A stretch of DNA of 64,000 bases from Hirsutella rhossiliensis (lineage: Eukaryota > Ascomycota > Sordariomycetes > Hypocreales > Ophiocordycipitaceae), in contig NW_025408674.1 of assembly GCF_020360975.1 (NCBI RefSeq), positions 744,001 through 808,000 of the forward strand. The letters run 5' to 3'. Positions 44,169 to 55,291 of the stretch are shown one piece after another (positions within the stretch are counted from its first letter, which is position 1; the number at the start of each line of letters is the position of its first letter). The translations under genes were made by a program, and so were the position numbers. Under the pieces are notes generated by a model. It did no database searches. It worked only from the letters and a program-made list of their open reading frames with translations, and was not told the origin of the DNA.

Positions 44169-46187
44169 ATGGCCATGCTGCCACTTATCGTGACGGGCGT
44201 CATGGCTTCGGTCACTATGGCTGGTACCATTGACACCCGTAGCCAGCCCGGACATTCGTGCGGGACCCGGGATCTCAGCCCGGAGGAGCGCATGATGTTC
44301 AAGCGTCAGCGGCCGCAGCCCGATGACAATCAGCTAATTGAGCTTGGCGCGGCCATGACCTTTTGCTGTTCGGGCGCCAACTGCCCTTCTGTGAGAACAA
44401 ACCCCGTCGGGGCTTCTTGCCACATAACTGGCGATGCTGACGTGTTATTTGCAGGACAACGTTGCTCAAAACGCCGTGGACCAGATGAACTCCTTCTATA
44501 AGATGTGCAATATCCAATTCAATCTTCAGAACGTCTCCCAAACCCAAGATCAACGCTGCCAGGCGGGCTTGCAAGATAACGCTGCCATGGACAACCTCAA
44601 ATCCCAGGTTCACACAGGCAACACGAGCACCCTCAACATTGTCTACGTAAATACCAATCAGGGCGCTGGCGTCAAAGGCGTCTGCGTTATTCCACAACCC
44701 CAAACCAACATTGCCCAAGCAGTTGGCAGCAAGGATGGCTGCGTTGTTGCCACTGACACGCTACCGAAGCACAACGGAGGCAACGATGCCGATGGCGGCG
44801 GAGGAGCCAAGAAGGGGCGGGCAGGTTATTCGGCCGTCTATTCAGACGTCAAAAAGACAATGGCGGCAGAGGCGGCGGCGGCGGTGGTGACGGTGACGCC
44901 AGCGGAGCCGCGACTACTTCTACGCACGAAGCGGGACACTGGTTCGGAGAAGTTCACTTTGGGCAGGGCGGTGGCCAAGGGGGTGGCCAGGGCGGCGGCC
45001 CGGTCGGTGGCCCTTTTGGCGGCTCCGCTGGTGGTGGGGGCGTATTTACTAAACGCCAAAATGCGGGAAACATCATGGAGCCCGTCTCGCAGTATGTCTC
45101 TTCCTTACCACCTGTTCCAACACCGCCGAGACAACTAACATGGCAAATCTCATAGACCGGGCAAGCAGTACTCTTTTAACCAAGAGCAGTGCAACCGAAT
45201 GCGACAGGTTGCTATGAGCCGAATCAAAGATCAAAAGGTTCCCGTTACGCAGAAGGGTAGCCAAGAAGGCGGCGGCGGCGGCACTGGTGGAGGCGGCATT
45301 GGCAATGGCTCTCCGAACAAAGGTCCCAAGAATCCTCAACTGGTCAAAAGGGCCCATCGGGCGGCAAGGGCCCCAACAGTCCTCAGAAGCCCAGCTCTCC
45401 CCAGTCTCCCGACAGCCCCAACGGAAGCAAGGGCCCCAACAGTCCTCAGAACCCGAGCCCTCCCCAGTCTCCCAATGGAGACGGAAGCAACGGAAGCAAC
45501 GGAAGCAACGGCAACAACAAAGGCGGAGGGGGAAACACCGGAGGCCTACCTAACACCGGAATTGGTTCCGGCCGTCCTAAACAGGGAAGCGTTCCAGGGC
45601 CAAATCTTCAACCTCCCACAGAAACCGGCAATAGGGACCCTTCAGACCCTCCGGACCTGGCAATGATCCATTCCAGGGCTCCCCATCACCCCGGTACAAG
45701 TCTTTCCTACAAACTCGGGGGCAACCAAGGCTTCCTCGGTGACCAGGGCCCTGGTAGCCAAGGTCCCCCCGACTCATCATTCTCTCCAGGAGGTCCCCAG
45801 GACTCGGGTCGCGGACCACCTCTGGGCCCATCAATTGGAGGCGGTTCATTGCAACCCGGAGGCCAAGAAGCTGGACTCTCCGGCCCGCCTTCAACTTTTG
45901 ATGGATCTAACAACTCCCTGGACCCGAGTGGCCAAGACGGCTTTACGGGGGCCCTCTCTGCCAGGGCGGAGACTGAGGGGGATATCAACGAGTCTGGTCT
46001 CGTACACCTTTCCCGACATGAGGGTGAGAAGGCTGAGACTTCCGATCCGGCCTTAGTTCACTTATCCCGGCGTCAAGATGGACAGCCGAAGGCTGATAGC
46101 TCGGGCTTGGTGCACATTTCTCGTCGCGAAGGAAATCAGGCTGAGACTGATGACGGCGGGCTGGTTCATCTTTCCCGGCGTAAGTAG
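44169..46187 (+). pseudogene. Secreted M43 (pappalysin-like) metalloprotease with repeat tail; two frameshifts as given
   Basis: A zinc endopeptidase expected to be exported. ATG 44169; signal peptide MAMLPLIVTGVMASVTMA, probably cleaved after TMA; propeptide start SCGTRDLSPEE. Intron 1 is 44391-44454 (GTGAGA...TTTGCAG), intron 2 is 45092-45155 (GTATGT...TCATAG); both splice cleanly. The zinc site HEAGHWFGEVH (HEXXHXXGXXH, 44925-44957) and the Met-turn-like NIMEP are diagnostic of M43. A Gly-rich insert follows the zinc site. The C-terminal part is Gly/Pro/Ser/Asn-rich and ends in four repeats of the type GLVHLSRR (about 45995-46187). Single-base shifts occur between about 44815 and 44855 and near 45340; one extra A in each of two A-runs would open the frame, so it may be intact in reality. 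Confidence 0.72.
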
Positions 46188-46234
46188 ACGATAGAGAACA
46201 TGAAGTAGGAATGGATAACTCTTTACTTAACGGG

Positions 46235-46294
46235 TAGTTAAATAACCACCTCCTCCCACTAATCTGCCACCCAAAAGTGGGTCAATGTGGCGCA
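46235..46294. repeat. MULE left terminal inverted repeat
   Basis: 60 bp, perfect match to the complement of 55232-55291. Starts 47 bp after the metalloprotease stop. Confidence 0.92.
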
Positions 46295-46943
46295 TCGCCG
46301 CACACAACGTCCGGCCGGCCCCAGTGCACAAACGAGACCCAAGGCACAAGGCCCAAGGCACACAACGCAAGTGAAGCCGGCCGCGATGCACAGAACACAT
46401 AGAAATGCCACTTTTCTAGGAGTCATTAGACCCGCATCGTCAATTCAAGAGCACTATAACTACAAGGGCTATAAAGGGCATTCCTCCGCCATCTCCCTTA
46501 GCGCAAGGGCGTTAGCCTCATCAAGCCGCTCCATCGTATCAAAGTCACAGTCGCCTGCCAAAGGGTCGTCTTCATCCTCTGCTTCTTCCCAAGTGAAGGC
46601 ATCGTGACCCGCTGTGAGGTCCACTGTGAAGCCGGCTGTGTTGCCTGCGTTATACGTACGTGGATTGTGCCCTGGGTCTCGTCGGCAAGCTCATTGTCAG
46701 AGTTATTATCTTGCCAGCTTCTCGGCGCAGCTGTGCCCGGCTCGTACGAATCGCCGTGTTGACGAAGGTATTCTGCCGCGTGCGGTGGAGGTTGTAGCAG
46801 CAATAGCAGCAGCAGCGGCTGGCCTGCCTCTGCCTTTGCCGGCGGCCTTGCCGTCAGCCTTGCGCTTGCGAGTGGATTTCTTCGTGCCCGGCAGCGCGGC
46901 CGGCGCTGTGGAAGGCGGCGATGCTTCGGCACGTTCAATAGCC

Positions 46944-48534
46944 TCAACGACCTCGAATTCGGAGGCATCGCGGCGGGTGGTTTTCTCGAGGTTCATCAAC
47001 TCGGCCAGGAGGCGGTTCCGCCTTTTCGTCGGTAGCGGCAACGTTCCTCGGCACAGCACGGCATTCAGCCCCTATCTGTAGGAGTGGCCACCTAGCCAAA
47101 TTGGGCCGGATTTTCGAGAACAGTGGCTGCAGCACTGCTATTGCAACCTTGTGGCCAGTGGCCTGCTGGTGACTTGAGATTTCCTCTGCCTGATGCCTCC
47201 AGAAGGCCTGTAGGCGCTGGAAAACAGAGGTCAGGTCGCCCGTTGAGGACCAGAGGAACCTCTTCATCGTAGAGTGCATGCCTTCTATAATAGAAGTAGT
47301 CCTATGGCCAAGGTGCCTATGCCGGTCAACGAAGCACAAGACGAACTTTTCCTTCCAGGGGTCTAGCCACGTATTTATAGCGTATGCCACAGCGGCCGGG
47401 GGGTGCCCAGCGGTCTTGAACGCCGGTAGCCGTGTGTTAAAGAGGTCATCTTCAGGGGCGTTGACGAGGCTGGCCCAGTCTTGGAGGAAGGCTGTGAATT
47501 CGGGGGCCCTGACGGTGCGGTTGCCTTCCTTCGTTGGACCAGGGAAATGGGCCTTCGTCTTCGCAAGGATATTCTTGTTGATATGCCAGCGGCACAGTAG
47601 GTGAAGCACTGCAGCTAACTCCGGGATAGAAAGGAGGGCATTCATAAGCGCAAGCTCCCGGTCCGTGACTATCACCCGCGGCAGAGGAATTCCTTCCTGT
47701 ACAGCTAGCTCAACGAGGCACTGCAGGGCCCACTGGTAGTGACCCTCTGTCTCTCCTGTGAGGAACGTAGCGGCTATAGAGAAGGTCTTCCTCTCTGACG
47801 TGGAGCCACAGAAGTTGAGGACAGGCATCCTGAACCTATTGGTCTTATACGTACAGTCAAGCAGCAAGGCGTGCCAGAACTGACGCCAAAGGTTGATGCC
47901 AGAGCGCGGGGCCACAAAGAGGGCAGTTAGCCGATTCTCCCGTCACGTGCATCGCGAAAGAAGCCGAAGGACGAGTCTTTGAGAAGGTCATAGAGGAATT
48001 GTATGGGCGTACGATTGGCAAGTTCCTCGCGCCGGTGTGCCGCGAGGGCGTTCGCGATGTGTGCCCCCTGTATGCCGCCGAGACTAGGGTCTTCGTGGAC
48101 TAGGCCACGAAGGTGTGCCGCGATGAGATATGGGCGGAGGCCGCAGTTGTATAAGTGTATTATATGCTTGCGGCGTTGGCTGATGACTTCGGCACGGAAG
48201 CCGCTGTGTGTGATAGCTGGAGTAAAGGGATGATTGTGAGGCTCGCACTTCGCGGTAGGCTGCACAGTCCAGCCGCCTCCCGCTCCAGGCTGCTTCTTAA
48301 GCCCAAGGGCGAACTTGCAGTCGGTGCATTGTGACGATGTGTTCGGCCGGCTCTTCGACTCGTGTACGCCTGGGTCGTGGTTATCAACGTACGGGCCGTA
48401 CTTCGTGCAGACGAGCAACACATAGGTCGGCGCACGAGCCGAAGGCTTCGCATTCCGGCGCCTAAGGCCAAAGCCTATCTCCCAGCCTACGGTCTTGCAG
48501 GCACGAGTAGCCTCGGCCTCGGACTCGTAGGTGG
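46944..48534 (-). pseudogene. MULE transposase, main part (N-terminus continues at 55012-55037)
   Basis: The protein starts at an ATG at 55037, encodes about nine residues, and is cut at a TA by pogo copy 2; it resumes at 48534 with YESEAEATRACKTVG (FAR1-like DNA-binding region). One base appears missing near 47940 (a GGG run), after which the core reads HALLLDCTYKTNRFRMP (first Asp), PRVIVTDRELALMNAL (second Asp), CRWHINKNILAKTKAHFPG and RTTSIIEGMHSTMKRFL (Glu). This is the MULE DDE signature. The C-terminus near 46990 includes LLQIGAECRAVPRN, shared with the short derivatives. A lysine/alanine-rich region downstream (46500-46990) is in another frame. Confidence 0.88.
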
Positions 48535-48870
48535 TACCATGCCCCACCCCCCTTTCGGTAACACCCACCTTTCGGTAGCGCATTAGAAAATATCCCCACC
48601 AAAAACCATCAATTTCACTTACACGGATTCCAGCCAGCTTTGAAGATATTCACAAGCCGTCACTTGGAGTAGATAGTGGATTGATTGAATTCTACTTTTC
48701 GATGGTTGAATGTTTGTACAGGGTCTGCGGCCTGTGCGTACCTTGCACGCGAAATTACCATCCAACCCCTAATCTCCTTCCGCCTCCTGACGATGATTCT
48801 TCTCGTTATTCCTCCACCACATGACCAAAATGACCTTAAAGCGGCCTCGAGTATTTATACGGAGGATATT

Positions 48871-49368
48871 ATGGCTAATGCGATAATTGATGTCACAAAA
48901 AACGGCTTGTCGCAGTACCGCGCCGCCCAAAAGTATGACATACCTCAGCAGTCTATTTCCGACAGACTCAAAGGCCAGGTAGCCCTGGCTGATCAGATCC
49001 AGCCTCGTCAACTCTTGAGTAAGTCTCAGGAAGCTCGCTTGGTTTCTTGGATCCTCCGCCAAGAGTCTCTCGGCTATGCTCCTCCCACAGTCAGATCCGC
49101 GCATGTGTGGAGGCTCTTATAAAGCAACTGAACAACGAGCGGACAGTGGGGCGCAACTGGGTCTCTAAATTCATCAATCGCCATCCGGACATCAAGAACA
49201 AGCGTGGGAGACGTCAGGAAGCTAACCGATTTAATGCTTTTACGCCTCGGGCGGTTCACTGGTTCTTCGATATCAGGGAAAAGGAGTATGGATGGATTAA
49301 ACCAGAAAATACCGTGAATGTTGACGAAGGCGGTATTATGTCTGGCTTTGGTGAGTATTTGGCTTGTC
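48871..49368 (+). pseudogene. Pogo copy 2 transposase, part before Copia B
   Basis: MANAIIDVTKNGLSQYRAAQ to VNVDEGGIMSGFG, then 18 bases of intron 1 before the Copia insertion (including one TTGTC copy at 49364-49368). The frameshift at about 49082 (CTCCTCCCACAG) is the same as in copy 1. Confidence 0.85.
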
Positions 49369-49637
49369 TATCGCACGGAGGATGAGCAAGTGGGCATAAA
49401 GATCAGGGACTGGAAGACTCTTGATTCTGCTATCTAAGGTGGGAAAGAGGCGAGATCTTTATAGACTGCCTGAATATGAGAATGGAAGGAATGGTAGTGA
49501 ATGGAAGCATCTGATCGGATCATCTGGAAGCCACTGATGCGTTGATGATGCCTCCTAGAAGTTTCTGTGGGGAAATGTGAAACGGACTGTGCGAATAGGG
49601 GGTCAGACTGTTGGAGGCTGATATCCTATGTGTGACA
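49369..49637 (-). repeat. Copia B 3' LTR
   Basis: 269 bp, matches 53380-53649. Confidence 0.9.
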
Positions 49638-49688
49638 TACCCCCCCAGGTTGTGCTGGCTAGTGGGCAGTGCAAACTGAAGAAAGAAA

Positions 49689-51990
49689 CTAGATCCCTAG
49701 CAACGTAGAGTCTGATACCAAGGAACCATTGTAATTCCCCTGGTCTGTCATCGCGTACTTCCTCTTGAGGGCTGCAACCATCTCATCAGCTGCGTCCTCG
49801 TTTTCCTTGCGATAGAGGAAAACAATATCGTCAACGAAGAAGAAAACAGTGAGCCAGTCGTTCTGGAAGATGCAGGGTTCGTCGGGACACTGTGTAAGAC
49901 CAAGCTCTCTGAATGCAGCAGTGAGTTCCTTCTGCCAAAGAAGAGGGGACCGTCGGAGGCCATAGAGGGCTCGCATGAGGCGAAGAGCCCATCCCTGTCT
50001 GTAGTATCCGTCTGGGAAGGCTACATAGACCTCCTCCTCGTCTTCTAAGAGGGCGTTTGTGAAGGCATTAACTGCGTCGAGCTGTCGGGTCTCAAGGTCG
50101 AATTTGGCGGTGATGGCCATGAGAATCCGGAAAGAACGTCCTGCAAGGGTTGCTGCATAGGTGTCCTTGTCACCTAGCTGTTGAAGATCTCCTCGAACAC
50201 AAAGACGGGCTTTGAACTTTGTAAGAAAGCCATGCTTGTCGAACTTATACTTAAAGACCCAGGTAAGTGGCAAAGCTTGCCCGTGACCTGGTCTCTGGGG
50301 ACCGCTCTGAAGGTTCCTCTCTGTTGGAGTGCTTTCACTCGGCGTGGGCTCCTTCTCTGAACTGAGGACCAAATCTGTGGGTGCGAAGTTCCTTATACGT
50401 CGTAGGTTCGGGAGGAAGGTGTCGTCTGTGAAGTTTTTTCTCTGCCGAGAAAGAAAGAGCTGTGGAATTGACCCTTAGTGTTGGTCGAAAAAGCACTGAG
50501 CTTGCGAGGCTTTGGAGTGCGGGCTGAGCGCCGTGGCTGAGAGTCACTCGGACCGGGGTCCGGTGTCGGATATGGGTGCTGAATGTCATGAAACTCATCC
50601 TGATCATCCGAGTCCTCGCGATCAGATGGTTCGGGTTGTACCACAATCGTGGTGGCGTCTCCTTGGTCTGAGGTTGAGGAGATTGCTCAACGGGGTCAGG
50701 TTCAGGTTCATCGATTTGAGTGGGGATTTCCTCGTAATCCGACTCGTCCTCGATGTGGGCTGGAAGCTGTACTTCCACGCGCTGTGGGATAGGTTCTGGT
50801 GGCTGATCATTTCCGTCATAGAAGATGCTTTCATTGAAGGTCACATCTCGGACCCTTCGGACTTCTGATGTGGACGGAATCCAGATCCTGAAAATGTTCG
50901 TGGAATCATATCCAACGAGATAACCGATTTCTGTGTGAGGGTCGGTCTTTAGGTCCTTCTTCTGTCTGTTCTGAAGGGCCTGGGGTGTCAAGGATAGGCT
51001 CTGCAGCCGTATGCCTTGAGAAACGTGATGTCAGGCTGGTCTTGCTGGTAGCCTATGTCTCTGTTGTTGTCTCGCAGCCACTGATGAAGCAGCTGGAAAG
51101 GCGTTCGGAAGCTGTGGTTCTGCATGGGCGATCTGTTGTGCAAAAACACTGCTGCTTTCCAAGTCTCTGGCCAAAGATCAGATGGTAAATTGGCATCAAT
51201 TCCCATTGTTCTGGCCTGGGCAGATATTACCCCCAGATCGCTCTGCAGAGCCGTTTTGAGCGGAGTGTAAGGGGCAGAAGGTTCATCTTGAATCCCCTTT
51301 CCTCGATCCAGCTCTCATACGCACTCTGAAGAGAACGATCGTTATCACGGTGGATAATGCAAATATTGAGATTCCATTGGCGTTGAATCATTGCCTCATG
51401 GTTTCTCAAAGCAGTCATAACGGACCCTTGTGTCGCGTCATTCAGAAGGTAGATGAAGATCATGCTTGTAAATTCATCTTTGATAAGAAGAACAGCTTCC
51501 TTGCCGTTGAATGAGGTGTTCATACTGAAGATATCAACGTAGATTCTCCAGAATGGTCTGGGGCTCGGTTTTGAGGGTTCGGCGAGAGACGACCTTCTTT
51601 CCTTCCCAAGGAACACGCGGTGCAATCGATGGTAACTGGGCCTTTGATCTTCGAACCCGTCGTGTTCTCAACAAGACGCTCTAGGGCTTGAGCGTTCAAG
51701 TGGCCTAGGCGCTTATGCCAAAGCGTAGCATCTGCTGTTTTCACTGCGCGAGGTGCAGATGAAGATGTGAAGTTGGAGGCGTGAGAGTCCTCCTTAATCG
51801 GGTTGAACTCGATGACCGGTTGACGAAAGCGGCGTTTCGTATGAAATATAATCTGATCGTCTTTAGAGACGCGTCCAGATAGTGGATTCCAGTTGTATCC
51901 CTCGCAAGAAAGCGGTCGAGGATGCGATGTTGGTGTGGAATTTTGGCACGAAGGCAACTTCGTTGAGCTGAAAAAGTCCTCCTTCTTCAA
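49689..51990 (-). pseudogene. Copia B pol: integrase and 5' part of RT
   Basis: GAG-pre-integrase LWHKRLGHLNAQALERLVE (about 51700) and a CTACSLGRKEG zinc segment; integrase with RIYVDIFSMNTSFNGKEAVL (first Asp) and IIHRDNDRSLQ (second Asp, 51340), then SDLWPETWKAAVFLHNRSP. RT reads WVFKYKFDKHGFLTKFKARL, DAVNAFTNALLEDEEEVYV, RALYGLRRSPLLWQKELTAA and FFFVDDIVFLYRK (catalytic VDD). It stops at 49689, soon after the RT fingers/palm; the connection and RNase H regions are absent, so cDNA synthesis would need another element. Confidence 0.85.
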
Positions 51991-51993
51991 GCT

Positions 51994-53307
51994 TCATACG
52001 GACTGTGCCGTAGCCAAGGATCTGAAGTTGACTATCGCCTGCAAAGAGCTCTTTTGGCTCTGCAAGGGCGGTGTAGTCAAGAAAACGGGATCGGTTGTTG
52101 CAAATGTGTGTGTCTGATCCGGAATCAAGGATAAAGGAGTCATACAGCGGGTAGACTGCCTTTCCCGTCGAGAAACTGGTTGATGGAGGTGTTGAGGAGG
52201 CGGTGTGTTGTCAGGAGCTGGTAGAAGACCGGCAAACGCTGTGCCTTTAACGGAGGAGTCGGACGATTTCTCCATTTCCTTCTTCTTGAAGTCTTGTGCT
52301 TTCTCCGTCATCTTCTTTGCCCATGGATTGGAGTCGAGGATTTCCTTGATCTTCTTCTCAACCTTCTGATCAGGAGTCCAGCCATCAGGCCGAGCTGATT
52401 TGATGAGATAGAAGCAATCTACGAAGCGGTGATATTCTCCGCAGACACACATAGGAACACCATCAGCGTTCTTGCTTGAAGACCACTTAGGCTTGTCCTC
52501 TTTCCTCTCCGATTTCTCTCCTTGCCTTGGAAGGCAGCTCGAATGATCCTTTGCTGTTGTTGGCGGCCTTGATTCGGTGAGCTCGTTCAAAGATCTCACT
52601 GATCTTAATGCCGTCCGGGAAGTCGGTCTTCCACTCAGGCTTGCCGAATACGGCCTCGTCTTCCATTTTGTTGACCCAATAGTCTGTGAATGGGGCGTTG
52701 ATGGACGAAACAGCCTGTAGGAAATCTTGGGTAGGGCGAAGGTCCTGGACATCAGGAAGCCCTAATTGCTTTGCCTCAGTGAGGACTTTCTGCCATTGGG
52801 TGACCCAAGCTTCGATCTTGGTCCTGTTTGGCGACTGAAGGGTGGAACGATAACGCTGAACAACTTCCTCTCGAGTGCCCAGTCGGTTGGGGCCACACGA
52901 GCCTGAAGCAAGGCAAGTTGCTTTGCAACGTCGTGTTCCTCGGCAATGGTGCTGTAGTAGTTGCCGATGGTCTTGACGATGTGTTGTTGAAGGCTGGCGA
53001 GTGCCTTCACTTGATCCCTATACCCTTGAAGCTTCGAGCGGTATTGGGTGTGGAGGAATTCGAGACGGCGAAATTCCTCCGAGGTCAGATCCACGAGATC
53101 AGATGCTTCGTGGTTGATTTGTCGGAATGTTGGTTCAACTGGCTGCTGAAGAACCGGCTTACCCTCCTTGACGGCAGGGTCCAGAAAGTCCCAAAGACTG
53201 TGGGACGTGGCGAATTTCTTGATGATAGAAATCCATTGTTTCCAGTCGCAAGGGCCGTTGAGCACGGTGCCCTTGGAAGAGCCATCAAGATCTAGAGCTG
53301 AGCTCAT
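51994..53307 (-). pseudogene. Copia B gag
   Basis: The ATG at 53307 starts MSSALDLDGSSKGTVLNGP, followed by CDWKQWISIIKKFATSHSLW, a typical Copia gag opening. After a shift near 52760 it continues to a nucleocapsid knuckle CVCGEYHRFVDC (about 52430-52465) and a Lys/Glu-rich tail. One or two frame breaks. Confidence 0.8.
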
Positions 53308-53379
53308 TGTGGAAGCTATTCTGCGCAGCGGAGTGAACAAGAATAAGATACCCAGTCAGTGGCAGACCGGGCTCATAAC

Positions 53380-53649
53380 TATCGCACGGAGGATGAGCAA
53401 GTGGGCATAAAGATCAGGGACTGGAAGACTCTTGATTCTGCTATCTAAGGTGGGAAAGAGGCGAGATCTTTATAGACTGCCTGAATATGAGAATGGAAGG
53501 AATGGTAGTGAATGGAAGCATCTGATCGGATCATCTGGAAGCCACTGATGCGTTGATGATGCCTCCTAGAAGTTTCTGTGGGGAAATGTGGAAACGGACT
53601 GTGCGAATAGGGGGTCAGACTGTTGGAGGCTGATATCCTATGTGTGACA
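53380..53649 (-). repeat. Copia B 5' LTR
   Basis: 270 bp. The primer-binding site lies directly beside it at 53367-53379. Confidence 0.9.
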
Positions 53650-54837
53650 TTGTCTTTCATTACTTTTACTAACCAGACTCTTTTTGCCAGGTTTGGATAG
53701 TCTTGTGGTTGGGAGTGCAGACCCAAAACGGAAGGCCCTTCTGAAAGGGCCACAGTCCCGCAACTGGACCTCATTTATTGAAGCTATCACCGCGGACGGC
53801 CGTGTCCTTACCCTGGCATTATCTTTAAGGGCAAAGAGCTTCAGAAACAGTGGTTCTTGACGGAATTCGGCAAAATAGCCGACTGGCATTACATAACGTC
53901 GCCCAACGGATGGACGGACAACCATATCGCTATTGAGTGGCTTGAGAGGGTCTATTTGCCCCAGACGCGACCAGCCGATGCCTCAGATGCTAGACTGATC
54001 ATATTAGATGGACATGGAAGTCATGCAACGGTGCGTTTCTTTATCCACCTCTGTAGGAATTACTGTTAACCGAGACCAGGATGCATGGATGGCCACATGC
54101 TTTTTGAACAACGTTTATTGCTGTTACCTTCCTGCCCACTGCTCTCATGGCCTCCAGCCGTTAGATAACGGTGTATTCAATGCCTCCAAGGCAGCTTACC
54201 GGAAAGAACTTCAGAAATTGACCTGTTTGACCGATTCTGCGCCTGTTCATAAGGTCAATTTTATACGGGCATATGCTAAAGCGCGCGAGGTTGGAATGAC
54301 GGCAAAGAATATATTGTCCGGCTGGAGGGTCACTGGGAATTGGCCGATCTCACGATCCAAGGCATTGCGGCATCCAGAAATTCACGCGGACATTGTAGAG
54401 ACGTCTCCAAAGTCCGCGCCATTTTTGGTTCTGATGATACGCCAAGAAACAGCCGCCAGATTCGCGATTTCGGAAAGAACAAGACTCCTGGCACCCGGAG
54501 ACGATACGCCGTGATAGCTAGAGGCTTTGAAGCCCAAGAACAGACGCTTGCCGAGCACAGCAACAGAATCGCGAAGCTAGAGGAAGAAGTGGCCCGGCTG
54601 CAGAGAGGCAAGAAGAGGAGAGCAATTCCGAACCCGAACAGACGGTTCATGACTCTCAGTGAAGCTTTGGTGGCTGAGGAAGCCATTCCCCAAATTAAAA
54701 GCCAAGAGATAGCCGTTGTGCTGAATTCTGACACAGAGGAGGAGGCGGTCTCAGAGGTGGAGACAGCTTCAGTGATTGAAGTCAAGGTGGCACCGAAGCC
54801 CTTCCAGTCACCACCAGATCCGGGCGAATGGTAAAAA
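53650..54837 (+). pseudogene. Pogo copy 2 transposase, part after Copia B
   Basis: Begins with the other TTGTC copy and the remaining intron 1 bases (TACTAAC branch, acceptor TTTTGCCAG), then LDSLVVGSADPKRK. The second catalytic motif LDGHGSH and the third QPLDNGVF are present. Unlike copy 1 it keeps the full TTTTTG run, so CFLNNVYCCYLP is in frame. The tail ends near 54834, about one frame off from the copy 1 ending. Confidence 0.85.
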
Positions 54838-55231
54838 AGCGCCGGTACATATAAGAGCGTCCATTTCTCTACGGAATGATATATTTTTTGTGTTTATAAT
54901 GTTAAGTTCTGATCATATTTCATGTAGTTCAAATGGTAGACTTTTGGTGGAGAATTTTTCAATTGCGCTACCGAAAGGTGGGTGTTACCGAAAGGGGGGT
55001 GGGGCATGGTAGAGAACACAGTGCTCATGGACTCCATAGCGGCGAGTGGTACGGTGACGTGGGTGGCACGGTCGTGACGGGGCGGCGCGGCGGTGATAAC
55101 GGCGTTGCAACCGATTAAGGCGTTGTTAAGATATCGCGAAAAGCTTCACTTACGGTTGACTGTGTGATGTTGCGCGGCGTGCCTTGTGTGCCAGGGAGGT
55201 TTTTGCGTTACGCCACCTTTACCTTAAAGGT

Positions 55232-55291
55232 GCGCCACATTGACCCACTTTTGGGTGGCAGATTAGTGGGAGGAGGTGGTTATTTAACTAG
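55232..55291. repeat. MULE right terminal inverted repeat
   Basis: 60 bp, complement of 46235-46294. MULE leader sequence lies between it and the ATG at 55037. Confidence 0.92.

Larger units (their letters stand above)
49369..53649 (-). mobile_element. Ty1/copia LTR retrotransposon B, lacking the RNase H region
   Basis: The LTRs 49369-49637 and 53380-53649 appear to differ only by one base (an extra G). On the coding strand they start TGTCACAC and end CGATA. The target duplication TTGTC is at 49364-49368 and 53650-53654. The primer-binding site is GTTATGAGCCCGG (complement of 53367-53379). The purine tract CCTGGGGGGGTA precedes the 3' LTR. At 4.28 kb it is short for Copia because pol ends within RT. 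Confidence 0.93.
48537..55009 (+). mobile_element. Pogo/Fot-type transposon copy 2, interrupted by Copia B
   Basis: Same 46-bp ends and same gene as the copy at 13563-15749. Flanked by TA (48535-48536 and 55010-55011). The host sequence is the MULE transposase start. Differences from copy 1 are a few transitions and single-base indels. Confidence 0.92.
46235..55291 (-). mobile_element. Mutator-like element (MULE), interrupted by pogo copy 2 and Copia B
   Basis: 60-bp perfect terminal inverted repeats at 46235-46294 and 55232-55291 (TAGTTAAATAACCACCTCC...). Without the nested pogo (48537-55009 plus one TA) the element is about 2.58 kb. It encodes one transposase on the minus strand. Flanking bases (CTTAACGGG / GGCCCTCTA) show no target duplication, so the locus may have been rearranged or the element is old. 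Its ends resemble those of the short derivatives at 2802 and 11113. Confidence 0.9.

Noticed and set aside
45577..45988. Minus-strand Gly/Pro-rich frames opposite the metalloprotease tail
   Set aside because: Low-complexity repeats are open on both strands; the plus strand connects to the signal peptide, introns and zinc site.
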